64,000 nt of DNA, taken from contig NZ_MSCI01000002.1 in assembly GCF_002954585.1 (NCBI RefSeq), positions 1,218,089-1,282,088 on the forward strand. Reading direction: 5' to 3'. Positions within the stretch are counted from its first letter, which is position 1, and every line of letters starts with the position of its first letter. Origin of the DNA: Vibrio chagasii (GTDB lineage Bacteria > Pseudomonadota > Gammaproteobacteria > Enterobacterales > Vibrionaceae). A program made the position numbers and the translations under genes. The notes beneath the pieces were generated by a model, which saw only the letters and a list, made by a program, of their open reading frames with translations, had not been told where the DNA came from and did not search any database. This document shows positions 35,542-44,805 of the stretch, in pieces.

Positions 35542-37914
35542 ATGTGTGAATCCTGTTATCACTGCGGTGAAGATGTACCAGCGGAAACGGATTTTGAAGT
35601 CGAGATCTTAGGATCGCCTCGTAAGATGTGTTGTCCGGGCTGCGAGACCGTAGCTCAGACAATCGTTGATAGCGGTTTGGTTTCTTATTACCAATACCGC
35701 ACCGCCCCTGCTGAGAAAGCGGATCTAGTGCCAGAGCAACTCCTGGCACTCAGTCATTATGATAATGAAGACGTTCAACTGGAGTTTGTAAGAAACTCTG
35801 AGAACGTCTCTGAGGTGACATTGTCACTTGAGGGTGTCTCATGTGCAGCTTGTGCATGGCTCATTGAGAAACAAGTCTCTTCAAAACAAGGTGTGGGCAG
35901 TATTCGTGTGAATACCACCACCAACCGTGCCCTACTTAGCTGGGACAACACGCAAGTGAAATTGAGCGAGTTGTTGTCAGCAATCCATACCCTAGGTTAC
36001 AAAGCCGCGCCTTTTGAAGCTGATCAACAAGAAGCAGCTTACCACCGCTCGATGAAAAACTACCTATACCGTCTCGGTGTTGCTGGCTTGGCAACCATGC
36101 AGGTAATGATGCTTGCGGTAGCGCTGTACCTTGAGGTATTTGGTAACCTCGAACCAGAGTTTAAAAACTACTTCCGTTGGGTAAGTCTGATCTTTGCTAC
36201 ACCTGTATTGCTCTATTCTGCTCTGCCTTTCTACATCAATGCATGGCGCAGTATTAAAGGACGAACACTGGGTATGGATGTACCGGTGTCGATTGCTCTG
36301 CTGTTTGCTTATGTGGCAAGTTTGGTGGCAACCGTGACAGAGAAAGGAGAAGTTTTCTTCGAATCTATCTCGATGTTCACTTTCTTCCTACTGCTTGGTC
36401 GTTTCTTAGAGATGAGAGCACGTCGTAAAGCAGCGGCTGCGAGTGGTAACCTGCTTAAGCTCGTTCCTGCGATGGCGACAACGTTAGAGGGCGATCAAGT
36501 TCCAGTGAAAACCCTTAAAGTGGGTGACAAGATCCGCGTACTTCCGGGCGAACATATTCCTGCGGATGGTAAAGTACTTTCTGGCCGAGTTCATATTGAT
36601 GAATCTATGCTGACTGGCGAATCTATCCATGTCGTGAAAAACGAAGGCGACACTGTTTACGCTGGTACGTTGAATGGCGATGAGTCGTTTGAACTGGAAG
36701 TGATGACATCAAAAGCGGACTCCGTGATATCTAATATTGTTCGTCTGCAAGATGAAGCGCAGTTATCTAAGCCTCGTATTGCAGAAATTGCCGATATTGT
36801 GGCTCGTTACTTTGTTGCAGTAATCTTGGTCATCTCCTTCGGTACTTGGTTCTACTGGCATCAAACACGACCAGAAGACGCATTCTGGATCATGTTGTCT
36901 GTGCTGGTTGCGACTTGTCCATGCGCTCTTTCACTGGCGACACCGACTGCGATTACTTGTTCAACCTCCCGTATGGGTAACTTCGGTATTTTGCTGCGTA
37001 AAGGTCATGTATTCGAAACCTTGTGCAAAGTTAACCACTTGATCATCGATAAGACGGGAACGTTGACTGAGGGTGATATTCGTATCAGCCAAGTGGAAAC
37101 CTTCTCAGAGCTTGATAAAGAGACGTGTTTAAAAGTGGCTGCGAGCCTAGAACAGCATGCTAACCACCCTATCGCGAAAGCATTCAAAACTCACGTGTCC
37201 GATGAGGTTGAAGTCAATTCTGTAAACAACGTTATTGGTTCGGGTATTACCGGTGAGTGGAAGGGCCAAGAAGTGGCGATAGGTAGTAGTGAGTTTATTC
37301 TTGGTGAAGCTCAACCGACGCAAAGCAACGGCATCTACTTGTCGATGGCGGGACGTCATATCGCTACCTTCACTTATGAAGACCCGATTCGTAAGGAAAG
37401 CATTGAGTTCATCCAGAAATTCAAAGAAGCGGGTATTAAAACTACTCTGCTGACGGGGGACTCCTTGATTAACGCGAAGCCTGTTGCTGAAGAAATCGGT
37501 ATTACCGACATCGTTGCGAATGCTAAGCCTGAGGATAAGCTTGCTTACCTTAACTCTCGTGATGAAAAAGACATTACCATGATGGTTGGCGACGGTATTA
37601 ACGATGCCCCTATCCTTGCAGGTGCTCACCTTTCTGTCGCTATGGGCGGCGGAACAGATGTAGCAAAAGCCTCTGCAGATATGGTTTTATTGGGCGACAA
37701 GCTTGATAGATTACTTAAGTCCCGTACATTGGCGCTAAAAACGCGTAAGATAATCCGCGAAAACCTAGCATGGTCATTGGGATATAACCTACTCATCCTT
37801 CCATTGGCTGTAGCGGGTTTGGTTGCTCCATACATTGCCGTTGTTGGCATGTCTGCAAGCTCTATTATTGTTGTGTCTAATTCATTAAGGCTTTTAAAAG
37901 AGCAAGGTAAATAA
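35542..37914 (+). CDS. ccoI: Copper-exporting P1B-type ATPase for cbb3 assembly (CcoI/FixI)
   Basis: A 790-residue P-type ATPase. The N terminus has a cysteine-rich metal site (CYHCGEDVP, CCPGC) and then an HMA domain with CAAC at 101-104. The transport motif CPC is at 459-461, the phosphorylated Asp503 is in DKTGTLT, and GDGIND lies near the C terminus. This arrangement marks the FixI/CopA2 branch, which exports copper slowly for CcoN metallation, rather than detoxifying CopA1. It overlaps ccoS by one base (TAATG). Confidence 0.93.
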   Translation: MCESCYHCGEDVPAETDFEVEILGSPRKMCCPGCETVAQTIVDSGLVSYYQYRTAPAEKADLVPEQLLALSHYDNEDVQLEFVRNSENVSEVTLSLEGVSCAACAWLIEKQVSSKQGVGSIRVNTTTNRALLSWDNTQVKLSELLSAIHTLGYKAAPFEADQQEAAYHRSMKNYLYRLGVAGLATMQVMMLAVALYLEVFGNLEPEFKNYFRWVSLIFATPVLLYSALPFYINAWRSIKGRTLGMDVPVSIALLFAYVASLVATVTEKGEVFFESISMFTFFLLLGRFLEMRARRKAAAASGNLLKLVPAMATTLEGDQVPVKTLKVGDKIRVLPGEHIPADGKVLSGRVHIDESMLTGESIHVVKNEGDTVYAGTLNGDESFELEVMTSKADSVISNIVRLQDEAQLSKPRIAEIADIVARYFVAVILVISFGTWFYWHQTRPEDAFWIMLSVLVATCPCALSLATPTAITCSTSRMGNFGILLRKGHVFETLCKVNHLIIDKTGTLTEGDIRISQVETFSELDKETCLKVAASLEQHANHPIAKAFKTHVSDEVEVNSVNNVIGSGITGEWKGQEVAIGSSEFILGEAQPTQSNGIYLSMAGRHIATFTYEDPIRKESIEFIQKFKEAGIKTTLLTGDSLINAKPVAEEIGITDIVANAKPEDKLAYLNSRDEKDITMMVGDGINDAPILAGAHLSVAMGGGTDVAKASADMVLLGDKLDRLLKSRTLALKTRKIIRENLAWSLGYNLLILPLAVAGLVAPYIAVVGMSASSIIVVSNSLRLLKEQGK

Positions 37915-38150
37915 TGGAAAGTTTATACATCCTGATTCCCATTGCGATTGTACTGGTGTGTATCGCTGTTGGTATATTTCTATGGGCGGTGAAGAGCGAA
38001 CAGTTTGAGGACCTTGAGCGTCAAGGTCACAACATTTTGTTTGATGAAGACGAAAAGGCCCATGCTCACTCTGACAGCAAGCCTGTTAAGAATGATAAAG
38101 CCAATACAGAAAGCCCAACTAACCTAGATAAAAAGAACGATGACGCCTGA
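37914..38150 (+). CDS. ccoS: cbb3 oxidase assembly protein CcoS
   Basis: A 78-residue protein with one membrane helix (IPIAIVLVCIAVGIFLWAV) followed by the conserved KSEQFEDLERQGHNILFDED segment of CcoS. A charged, low-complexity tail follows. CcoS is required to put cofactors into CcoN. It starts within the last base of ccoI and ends inside the start of the next gene (11-base overlap), so the cluster is tightly packed. Confidence 0.92.
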   Translation: MESLYILIPIAIVLVCIAVGIFLWAVKSEQFEDLERQGHNILFDEDEKAHAHSDSKPVKNDKANTESPTNLDKKNDDA

Positions 38151-38814
38151 TTGGATCGGAGCCTTTGTTGTCGGTTTGATCGGCGCTGGCCACTGCATGG
38201 GAATGTGTGGTGGCATTGCGTCGCTCCTTTCAATCGGCAATACCAAACCTTCCCCGGTTGTTCCCTTACTTTACAACCTTGGTCGCCTACTCAGCTATGC
38301 CGTTATTGGTGGTGTGATCGGCGGTGCTATCTCTTCAATCGGTCAACTTAGCGATTTCAACGCGCTACTTAATTGGCTTCGTTTGTTTGCTGCCATCTTT
38401 ATGATCATTTTGGGTCTGTATATCGGTAAATGGTGGTTTGGCTTATTGTTCTTTGAGAAGGTCGGTCAGAAGCTGTGGCGTTATATTTCACCAGTCGGTA
38501 AGTCTTTCCTACCACTCAAGCATCCAAGCCACGCTCTGCCGTTTGGTTTCATTTGGGGTTGGTTACCGTGTGGTCTAGTCTACTCTATGCTGACCTGGGC
38601 GGCTGTGTCAGGCAGTTGGTATAATGGAGCGGGAATCATGCTCGCATTTGGCTTAGGAACGCTTCCTGCGATGCTGACGGTTGGTATGGGTGCTAGCTTC
38701 CTCAAGAAGTTGCAACAAGCTGACTTATTTCGTCAACTCGGTGCGATTTTAATCTTGATTTACGGTTTCTACACTGGATATATGGCACTGCAGCTCATTA
38801 TTTATACCGTATAG
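38140..38814 (+). CDS. TauE/SafE-like membrane protein of the cco cluster
   Basis: A 224-residue polytopic membrane protein with about six helices, annotated in relatives as a sulfite exporter TauE/SafE family protein. Near the N terminus it has GAGHCMGMCGG (His18, Cys19, Cys23), a plausible metal site, and GWLPCGLVYSML later on holds another cysteine in a membrane context like the DsbD/ScsB fold. Such genes recur with ccoS and fnr in Vibrio and Shewanella. A role in copper or thiol handling for cbb3 maturation is likelier than sulfite export, but this is inference. Confidence 0.8.
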   Translation: MTPDWIGAFVVGLIGAGHCMGMCGGIASLLSIGNTKPSPVVPLLYNLGRLLSYAVIGGVIGGAISSIGQLSDFNALLNWLRLFAAIFMIILGLYIGKWWFGLLFFEKVGQKLWRYISPVGKSFLPLKHPSHALPFGFIWGWLPCGLVYSMLTWAAVSGSWYNGAGIMLAFGLGTLPAMLTVGMGASFLKKLQQADLFRQLGAILILIYGFYTGYMALQLIIYTV

Positions 38815-38870
38815 CCATTCTTTAAATCCGGTTTTTTTACTACCCAACTGGATTAAGGAATGCTAAAATA

Positions 38871-38884
38871 TTGACGTATATCAA
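38871..38884 (+). promoter_or_regulatory. FNR box over the fnr transcription start
   Basis: TTGACGTATATCAA matches the FNR consensus TTGAT-N4-ATCAA at 9 of 10 defined positions. It ends 16 bases before the fnr ATG. An extended -10 TGCTAAAAT at 38861-38869 would put transcription start near 38876, inside the box, so bound Fnr would repress its own gene. Confidence 0.7.
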
Positions 38885-38900
38885 ATAGTGAAAGATTGTT

Positions 38901-39647
38901 ATGATTTCTGAAAAGCCTGTAACGAAACGTGTCCAATCTGGTGGCTGTGCGATCCATTGCCAGGATTGTAGTATTAGCCAACTTTGTATTCCGTTCACTT
39001 TGAATGAATCTGAACTTGATCAACTTGATCAGATCATTGAGAGAAAAAAGCCTATTCAAAAAGGCCAAGAGTTATTTAAAGCTGGTGACGAGCTTAAATC
39101 TCTCTATGCTATTCGCTCTGGAACGATCAAGAGCTACACGATTACCGAGCAAGGTGATGAGCAGATTACTGCATTCCACCTAGCGGGCGATCTTGTTGGC
39201 TTTGATGCGATTACTGGTGACCTACACCCTAGTTTCGCACAAGCACTAGAAACTTCTATGGTATGTGAAATCCCATACGAGATTCTTGATGACCTATCAG
39301 GAAAAATGCCTAAGTTGCGTCAGCAAATTATGCGCCTGATGAGTAGCGAGATTAAAGGCGACCAAGAAATGATTCTGCTTCTTTCTAAGAAGAACGCGGA
39401 AGAGCGTCTTGCTGCGTTCCTTTACAACCTTTCAACTCGCTTCTCTCAACGTGGTTTCAGCCCACGTGAGTTCCGCTTAACGATGACTCGTGGCGATATT
39501 GGTAACTACCTAGGTTTAACAGTTGAAACTATTAGCCGTCTTTTAGGTCGTTTCCAGAAAGCAGATATCCTTAGCGTTAAAGGCAAATATATCACTATCG
39601 AAGATCACGATGCGCTGATGGAACTTGCTGGCGTTTCAAAAGAATAG
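38901..39647 (+). CDS. fnr: Oxygen-sensing transcription regulator Fnr
   Basis: A 248-residue CRP/FNR-family regulator. The four [4Fe-4S] ligands are at the E. coli positions: Cys20, Cys23, Cys29 and Cys122; an extra Cys16 precedes them. The cNMP-fold domain is followed by a dimer helix and the C-terminal helix-turn-helix with E-T-I-S-R (VETISRLL), which reads TTGAT half-sites. It controls anaerobic respiration genes. The box over its own start suggests autorepression. It follows the cbb3 cluster on the same strand, linking oxygen sensing to the oxidase set. Confidence 0.97.
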   Translation: MISEKPVTKRVQSGGCAIHCQDCSISQLCIPFTLNESELDQLDQIIERKKPIQKGQELFKAGDELKSLYAIRSGTIKSYTITEQGDEQITAFHLAGDLVGFDAITGDLHPSFAQALETSMVCEIPYEILDDLSGKMPKLRQQIMRLMSSEIKGDQEMILLLSKKNAEERLAAFLYNLSTRFSQRGFSPREFRLTMTRGDIGNYLGLTVETISRLLGRFQKADILSVKGKYITIEDHDALMELAGVSKE

Positions 39648-39658
39648 TCTAGATATCA

Positions 39659-39688
39659 ATGATGTAGTTCAATAATGAGCTACATCAT
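39659..39688 (+). terminator. Hairpin after fnr, weak terminator
   Basis: A 9-bp stem ATGATGTAG/CTACATCAT with a 12-base loop, followed by mixed pyrimidines and not a clean T run. Confidence 0.45.
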
Positions 39689-39779
39689 GTTTCTCCCTTA
39701 AAACCTCTTTTATTTCTCTTAATCTCTCCATAACTACGCTACATTATTTATATGTTCGGTCTGAAAAGTAGGCTTAGTT

Positions 39780-40730
39780 ATGAGTATCTATAACAAAATT
39801 TTAGTTGTCGCAGACATTAATCACGATGAGCAACCTGCTCTAGTTCGTGCTATCCAACTTGCTAAGAAAAGCACCTCAACAAGCCACATCACTTTCTTTT
39901 TGTCTATCTACGATTTCTCGTATGAAATGACATCTATGCTCTCTGTCGATGAAAGAGACGCGATGCGTAAAGGCGTTATCCATCAGCGTGAAATCTGGAT
40001 GAATAAAGTTGCACAGCCTTACCTAGACGATTCTATTGAATTTAATGTCCAAGTGGTTTGGCATAACCGCCCTTATGAAGCCATCATTGCCGAAGTTTAT
40101 AGCGGTGGTCACGATATTTTGATTAAGGGCACGCGCAAGCACGATACTTTGGAATCAGTTATCTTCACACCAACTGATTGGCACCTATTGAGAAAATGTC
40201 CTAGTCCTGTACTGCTCGTTAAAAATGATTTCTGGCCAGAACACGCAAAAATTTATGCGTCCGTTCACGTAGGCTCAGAGACGGAAGCACACCTAGAGCT
40301 CAACGATACTATGGTTGATCGACTTCTTGAGATAACAGGTCGTCTGGATGCGGAACCTTTCTTAGTTAACGCTTACCCAGTCACTCCGGCAAATATAACG
40401 ATTGAGCTGCCTGAGTTTGACCCAACCTCTTACACTGATGCGGTTCGCGGTCATCACTTAACGGCGATGAAGGCACTGCGTCAGAAGCATGGTATGTGTG
40501 AAGAGCAGACCGTTGTTGAGCAAGGCTTGCCTGAAGATGTCATTCCACGGGTTGCGTCTGAGAACAACGCTGCGATGGTAATCTTGGGTACAACCGGTCG
40601 TACAGGGCTATCTGCGGTGTTTATTGGTAATACGGCGGAGCATGTTATCGATAAGATTAACTGTGATGTGTTGGCTCTTAAGCCATCTGGTTACGTTAGC
40701 CCGCTAGACCCTAACCTTTCGAAAGGTTAA
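39780..40730 (+). CDS. uspE: Universal stress protein UspE
   Basis: A 316-residue tandem universal stress protein with two Usp domains (about 1-150 and 160-310), the same length and fnr-uspE order as E. coli ydaA. The C-terminal domain keeps the nucleotide-binding pattern MVILGTTGRTGLSAVFIGNTAEHVI; the N-terminal one (LIKGTRKHDTLESVIFTPTDWHLL) is degenerate. UspE is linked to stress endurance, motility and aggregation in E. coli. A strong terminator follows. Confidence 0.93.
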   Translation: MSIYNKILVVADINHDEQPALVRAIQLAKKSTSTSHITFFLSIYDFSYEMTSMLSVDERDAMRKGVIHQREIWMNKVAQPYLDDSIEFNVQVVWHNRPYEAIIAEVYSGGHDILIKGTRKHDTLESVIFTPTDWHLLRKCPSPVLLVKNDFWPEHAKIYASVHVGSETEAHLELNDTMVDRLLEITGRLDAEPFLVNAYPVTPANITIELPEFDPTSYTDAVRGHHLTAMKALRQKHGMCEEQTVVEQGLPEDVIPRVASENNAAMVILGTTGRTGLSAVFIGNTAEHVIDKINCDVLALKPSGYVSPLDPNLSKG

Positions 40731-40770
40731 TGCGTTTAAGCAAACGAACTTAACTGCAAGTTCAACTCAT

Positions 40771-40806
40771 AAAAAAACGCCTCAAGCATTGCTTGAGGCG
40801 TTTTTG
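40771..40806. terminator. Bidirectional terminator between uspE and ttcA
   Basis: The stem AACGCCTCAAGCA/TGCTTGAGGCGTT has an A run on the left and a T run on the right, serving uspE on plus and ttcA on minus. Confidence 0.9.
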
Positions 40807-40852
40807 TTTATCTGTTGTAGATGTATTTATTGCTCTACAACGATTGTTCGTT

Positions 40853-41746
40853 TTATACGTTCGTTACGTCGATGAACATTGACTCATCGATGTTAGAAGA
40901 TGAAATTTCAGCTTCTTGGAATTCGTACTCTTCACGCTCACCGCTACGGTCTAGTGGAAGGTTTACGAAGTCAAACAGTTCGCGGTCAGCCAGCTGGCTT
41001 GGGCTAACGTTTTGAATTGATTTAAAGATTTTCTCAACACGGCCTGGTGTCTTCTTGTCCCAATCAATCAGCATTGCTTTAATGCTTTGACGTTGTAGGT
41101 TTTCTTGTGAACCACATAGGTTACAAGGAATGATTGGGAACTCTTTGTGTTCAGCGTATTTGATTAGGTCTGTTTCACGACAGTAAGTCAGTGGACGAAT
41201 AACAACGTTACGACCATCATCAGAACGCAGCTTAGGTGGCATAGCCTTTAAACGAGCGCCGTGGAACATGTTAAGGAACATAGTTTCAACGATGTCGTCC
41301 ATATGGTGGCCAAGAGCGATCTTAGTCGCGCCAATCTTCTCAGCGAATGAGTACAAAGTACCACGACGTAGACGAGAACATAGGCCACATGTTGTTTTAC
41401 CTTCAGGAATCTTCTCTTTAACTACTGAGTAAGTATCTTTATCTACGATGTAGTAAGGAATGTTCAGCGTTTCAAAGTATTCAGGGAGAATGTGCTCAGG
41501 GAACCCAGGTTGTTTTTGATCTAGGTTTACCGCAACAACATCAAACTTGATTGGTGCTGCTTCACGTAAACGTAGCAAAATATCTAGCATCGCAAATGAA
41601 TCTTTACCGCCACTGATACATGCCATTACCACATCATTCTCTTCGATCATGTTGTAGTCAATGATGGCATTTCCAACATTTCTTCTCAGACGTTTCTGAA
41701 GTTTGTTGAATTCTAGTACTTCTTTTCTATTATCGTTTTGGTTCAT
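40853..41746 (-). CDS. ttcA: tRNA 2-thiocytidine synthetase TtcA
   Basis: A 297-residue enzyme from ATG 41746, which has GTGAGAG before it; the frame opens four codons earlier without a site. The PP-loop SGGKDS is at 45-50. The Fe-S cysteines are C120-x-x-C123 ([12 protein letters not shown]) and C208-x-x-C211 (IPCNLCGS). TtcA adds sulfur to C32 of certain tRNAs. It follows fnr and uspE on the opposite strand, a common gammaproteobacterial arrangement (fnr-uspE-ttcA). Confidence 0.95.
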   Translation of the reverse strand: MNQNDNRKEVLEFNKLQKRLRRNVGNAIIDYNMIEENDVVMACISGGKDSFAMLDILLRLREAAPIKFDVVAVNLDQKQPGFPEHILPEYFETLNIPYYIVDKDTYSVVKEKIPEGKTTCGLCSRLRRGTLYSFAEKIGATKIALGHHMDDIVETMFLNMFHGARLKAMPPKLRSDDGRNVVIRPLTYCRETDLIKYAEHKEFPIIPCNLCGSQENLQRQSIKAMLIDWDKKTPGRVEKIFKSIQNVSPSQLADRELFDFVNLPLDRSGEREEYEFQEAEISSSNIDESMFIDVTNV

Positions 41747-41957
41747 TGCGACTCTCACACCGTCGTATTACCGACTGTAGATTGCTAGTGGGACTGTTTT
41801 AGGGCGTGGATTATACGGATTTTTATTTGATGTTGAAATAGTAACGGCAGGATAAACAAGTCGACTGGTTGAAAGATTCCACTTTATCTAGTGGGAAGCA
41901 CTCATCTTTAATAAAAAATGAGCTTAAAACGTGCAAACTACGAAGGTTACAGGAAAA

Positions 41958-41995
41958 GAAAAGCAGCCTAACTTGGTTTGAGTTGGCTGCTTTAC
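41958..41995 (-). terminator. Terminator after the DUF2987 gene
   Basis: The stem AAAGCAGCC-(T)AACT with its complement AGTT-GGCTGCTTT is preceded on plus by an A-rich stretch. It is downstream of the minus-strand DUF2987 gene. Confidence 0.75.
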
Positions 41996-42042
41996 GATGT
42001 GTTGCTTAGATAATGCCGTGTGCTCTATCGCCTAACCCAAGG

Positions 42043-42693
42043 TTATTGAGCCGGAATGTAAGGCAACACACGAGTTGTGGCTTCGGGTAACGTAATGCTG
42101 TCACTTCCGTTGAGCTCTTCTAGTGTGAACTTAGCTCGCCCTTCGGTAATTGGGAGCTCCTTGCCGTTAGAAAGCGTAATGTTACCTTCAAGCTTGTTTG
42201 CGAACTCAAGCGTTAATCCTTGGATGTCCGGTGTGAACCAGCTTGAGAACATGCCGCTGACGTCCTCTAACATTGCTTGCATCTGTGGTAACAGTTTTTC
42301 TAGCTGCGCAACCTCAACCGTTCCTGCTAAAGGTGCTTGAGTCATAACAACCAAAGAGTATGCGCACTCTTGTTCTTTTGTTTGCACAAAAATAAGCGGG
42401 TTTGCCGAACGAAGGTTTTGGTCAACAGGTAGCAATAGCTCGTTAACTGGAGAGACTTTCAGCTCTTCATAGTGCTCTTCTTTTTCCATCCAAGCTTTGC
42501 TGATATGACAGGTAGTTTGGGCTTGCTGATCGACAAAGAAGACTGCAACTTTAACGTCATCATGCCCTTCTTTGGTGTTGTTTTTAAGCTGTGTGTAAAG
42601 CTTAGAGTAAGTAAACATGTATTCTTGCGCTGCAGCAGGTAAAGAGATTCCTAGGCTTAGAGAAGCTAATAAAGCGAGTGCTGTCTTTTTCAT
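42043..42693 (-). CDS. DUF2987 family exported protein
   Basis: A 216-residue protein with a signal peptide (MKKTALALLASLSLGISLPAAA, cleavage near 22). The mature part begins QEYMFTYSKLYTQLKNN, which I associate with DUF2987, and later has a pair of cysteines (TTCHISK, QECAYSLV) likely to form a disulfide. It is periplasmic or outer-membrane associated and its function is unknown. A terminator lies downstream, and one upstream belongs to the Bax-like gene. Monocistronic. Confidence 0.75.
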   Translation of the reverse strand: MKKTALALLASLSLGISLPAAAQEYMFTYSKLYTQLKNNTKEGHDDVKVAVFFVDQQAQTTCHISKAWMEKEEHYEELKVSPVNELLLPVDQNLRSANPLIFVQTKEQECAYSLVVMTQAPLAGTVEVAQLEKLLPQMQAMLEDVSGMFSSWFTPDIQGLTLEFANKLEGNITLSNGKELPITEGRAKFTLEELNGSDSITLPEATTRVLPYIPAQ

Positions 42694-42730
42694 TGTTATA
42701 GTCTTGTCGAAGTTGAGCGTTTATAAATAG

Positions 42731-42756
42731 AAAGAGCAGCCAATGAGCTGCTCTTT
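42731..42756 (-). terminator. Terminator after the Bax-like gene
   Basis: The perfect 10-bp stem AAAGAGCAGC/GCTGCTCTTT with loop CAATGA lies 59 bases beyond the Bax-like stop. Confidence 0.8.
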
Positions 42757-42815
42757 ATGTGATGTTATTTGGGCAAACTTACCGTTTAAGCTCACCAAAT
42801 GACTATCAAATCGAG

Positions 42816-43667
42816 TTACTTTTTCCAGTATACCTCGTTGTGACGGATCATAGCTTGTAAATCAGTCACATAGTCTGAACCTCGCTCAGAATATTTTAGC
42901 AAGCCGTTGGTAAGCTCTGTTGCGGTTTGGGTCGTTAGCAGATCGTCGCCCTTTGCCGCCAGTTTTGCACGAATCGCTCTTAGATCTGCGTAAGCACGGT
43001 TGCGGTTAAGGTTCATGAAGTAACGATGCACAGATTCTTGGCTCGAAGAGAAAGTCGCAACCTCATGAGAGCTACCTTCGTTACGTTGTAGCGGAACTAG
43101 GCCACAACCTTTGGTGTAACACCAATGACCAAAGTAGTTATTCGCTTTAGTGGCGAAACGCGACGTACCCCAAGCTGATTCGTTTGCCGCCTGAGTTAAT
43201 ACAAGCGCTTCAGGTAACACGTTTACACGATTCAACATTTCTTTTAGCCAAGCGTCATTTAAGCCCGATGAAGGTACAGGAAGGCTATACAGCTTCCCTA
43301 GTCTCTTTGCGTATGACGCGTTTTCAGAATCAACATTGCTCAATCCCGCTTCCGAAAGCTTGGTTAGAAACGCACGTTCTTTCGTGATTCGTTTGTTTTC
43401 GATATTGATACTTGGGCGAAGGTAAGAAAAGAAGGTGTCTTTCTTTTTATTTACATCTTCAATAGCTGCGAAATCTGGCTTATCAGAAGAGACCGTCAAA
43501 TCACCAAAGTTTTGCTCTGAGTCCAGGGCCTTTTGACCTGCTCGTCTACGCTCTTCCTCTTGTTGGTAAAGCATTGGGCCAACTAACGAGATCGAGCCAA
43601 CTAGGGCTAATGCTGTCACTTTTAGCGCAAGTGATTTACTTGCGCTTGATTTAAAGTTGTTATGCAT
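42816..43667 (-). CDS. Bax-like N-acetylglucosaminidase domain protein
   Basis: A 283-residue protein with an N-terminal hydrophobic helix (LALKVTALALVGSISLVGPML) that is either a signal peptide or an anchor. The glucosaminidase domain at about 130-280 shows the family signature LTQAANESAWGTSRFATKANNYFGHWC, with the catalytic glutamate in ANESAWGTS. Such enzymes cut the glycan of peptidoglycan. E. coli Bax is the nearest relative I can name. The ATG overlaps the stop of the upstream membrane protein gene by 8 bases, so the two form one transcript. Confidence 0.85.
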   Translation of the reverse strand: MHNNFKSSASKSLALKVTALALVGSISLVGPMLYQQEEERRRAGQKALDSEQNFGDLTVSSDKPDFAAIEDVNKKKDTFFSYLRPSINIENKRITKERAFLTKLSEAGLSNVDSENASYAKRLGKLYSLPVPSSGLNDAWLKEMLNRVNVLPEALVLTQAANESAWGTSRFATKANNYFGHWCYTKGCGLVPLQRNEGSSHEVATFSSSQESVHRYFMNLNRNRAYADLRAIRAKLAAKGDDLLTTQTATELTNGLLKYSERGSDYVTDLQAMIRHNEVYWKK

Positions 43668-44475
43668 CGAATACCTGTGGGTCTTTGTTGTTGCTACCGT
43701 TGTGGTCGTCGTCGCTCTTTGGTCTGTCTGACGCGATTAGTTTTAGTTTAATGCCAAACATCTCGCGATAAAGAATGCCTTTCACGTGGAAGAAGAAAGG
43801 TAAAACGAAGATAAGACCAATGCCGTACATCATTGCTGCGACAATGAACATCAGCATTACTAATAGGTATATAGAAGCAACTGTGAAGATTTTCTTGTTT
43901 ACAGCTCTCAGAGAAAGTAGCAGCGATTGCATTGGTGGTATTTTCTTATCGCAAATCAACAGGATTGAGTGGCTGAAAGCAAGCGAAAAGTAAATCGACA
44001 GAAACGGCAGAATCATACCTGCAATACCTTGAAGCATCAGACTGAACAGAGTCACAAGGATTACTGGAATCGTAAACTGTAGGCCTTTGCCAATATGGCG
44101 AACTTTAGTCTGTAGACCAGCAGCATGGCTCATCGCCATCAAACAGATACCTGCATAGATAGGTGCGCTGATAACTTCATAGCTGAAATTAGCAATGAAG
44201 ATCGATTCAACGATCTGCGGGGTAAAAGCCTCAGGATCGATAACAGCATCTAAGATAACGGCTGGGTCACCTAGTTGTAGCTTTAGTGCAATATAGAAGA
44301 TAGCCAGTTGCACGAACATCAGAGCAACTATTGCCGGCGAAAACGAAAGAAAGTGACTTACCGTATGTTTCCATGCCTCTTGGAATACAGCCGTTGCTTT
44401 GAGCTCATAATCGCCAGAAAGTGCACGGTCGATACTACCGCCCAAATTAAAATCTTTTTCGATGTCGTTGTTCAT
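43660..44475 (-). CDS. Polytopic membrane protein, unknown function
   Basis: A 271-residue protein with about five to six membrane helices, for example FLSFSPAIVALMFVQLAIFYIAL and later VASIYLLVMLMFIVAAMMYGIG. The ATG at 44475 is chosen over an in-frame codon 7 residues earlier because it gives a plausible soluble start MNNDIEKD. The sequence resembles integral membrane proteins of the YciC/BPSS1780 type, which I cannot confirm. It is the first gene of the pair with the Bax-like hydrolase, suggesting an envelope role. Confidence 0.6.
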   Translation of the reverse strand: MNNDIEKDFNLGGSIDRALSGDYELKATAVFQEAWKHTVSHFLSFSPAIVALMFVQLAIFYIALKLQLGDPAVILDAVIDPEAFTPQIVESIFIANFSYEVISAPIYAGICLMAMSHAAGLQTKVRHIGKGLQFTIPVILVTLFSLMLQGIAGMILPFLSIYFSLAFSHSILLICDKKIPPMQSLLLSLRAVNKKIFTVASIYLLVMLMFIVAAMMYGIGLIFVLPFFFHVKGILYREMFGIKLKLIASDRPKSDDDHNGSNNKDPQVFDA

Positions 44476-44805
44476 AGTGATACCTAGGTGTGCCAATTAA
44501 ACTGAGCCACCTAACTTATTGATAAAAAATTACCTTCATTATACTCATATGTCGGATACAAACTAAAATATGAATCTGTAACAAGGCTTGCTTTTGCGTC
44601 TTAATGGTTAATAATTAGACACTTGTTGGGGCGTCAACCCAGTAAATAACAGTATGGTAAAGGATGTTTACTTTTACCTGCGAAATTTTTTATCTTCGAA
44701 TGGTAAAAAATGCTTTGATTTCACGTTTTTGGTGATTATGATGCGCGCCTCAAAGGTGTATAGCAACAGGTTCTCAAACGGAACCAAGGTGGAGAAAAAC
44801 AGACG
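44476..44805. other. Divergent intergenic region before potA
   Basis: No coding frame seen. The region contains the potA promoter listed separately and otherwise AT-rich sequence, with a minus-strand promoter for the membrane protein gene presumably near its left end. Confidence 0.5.
44715..44742 (+). promoter_or_regulatory. Putative sigma-70 promoter of potABC
   Basis: A -35 TTGATT at 44715-44720 and a -10 TATGAT at 44737-44742 with a 16-base spacer give a transcription start near 44749 and a leader of about 57 bases before potA. Confidence 0.5.

Noticed and set aside
37147..37629. 160-codon minus-strand frame inside ccoI
   Set aside because: Opposite conserved P-type ATPase motifs; shadow.
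42092..42104. Second matS-like site GTAATGCTGTCAC
   Set aside because: Only 11 of 13 matches and inside the DUF2987 coding region; not distinguishable from chance.
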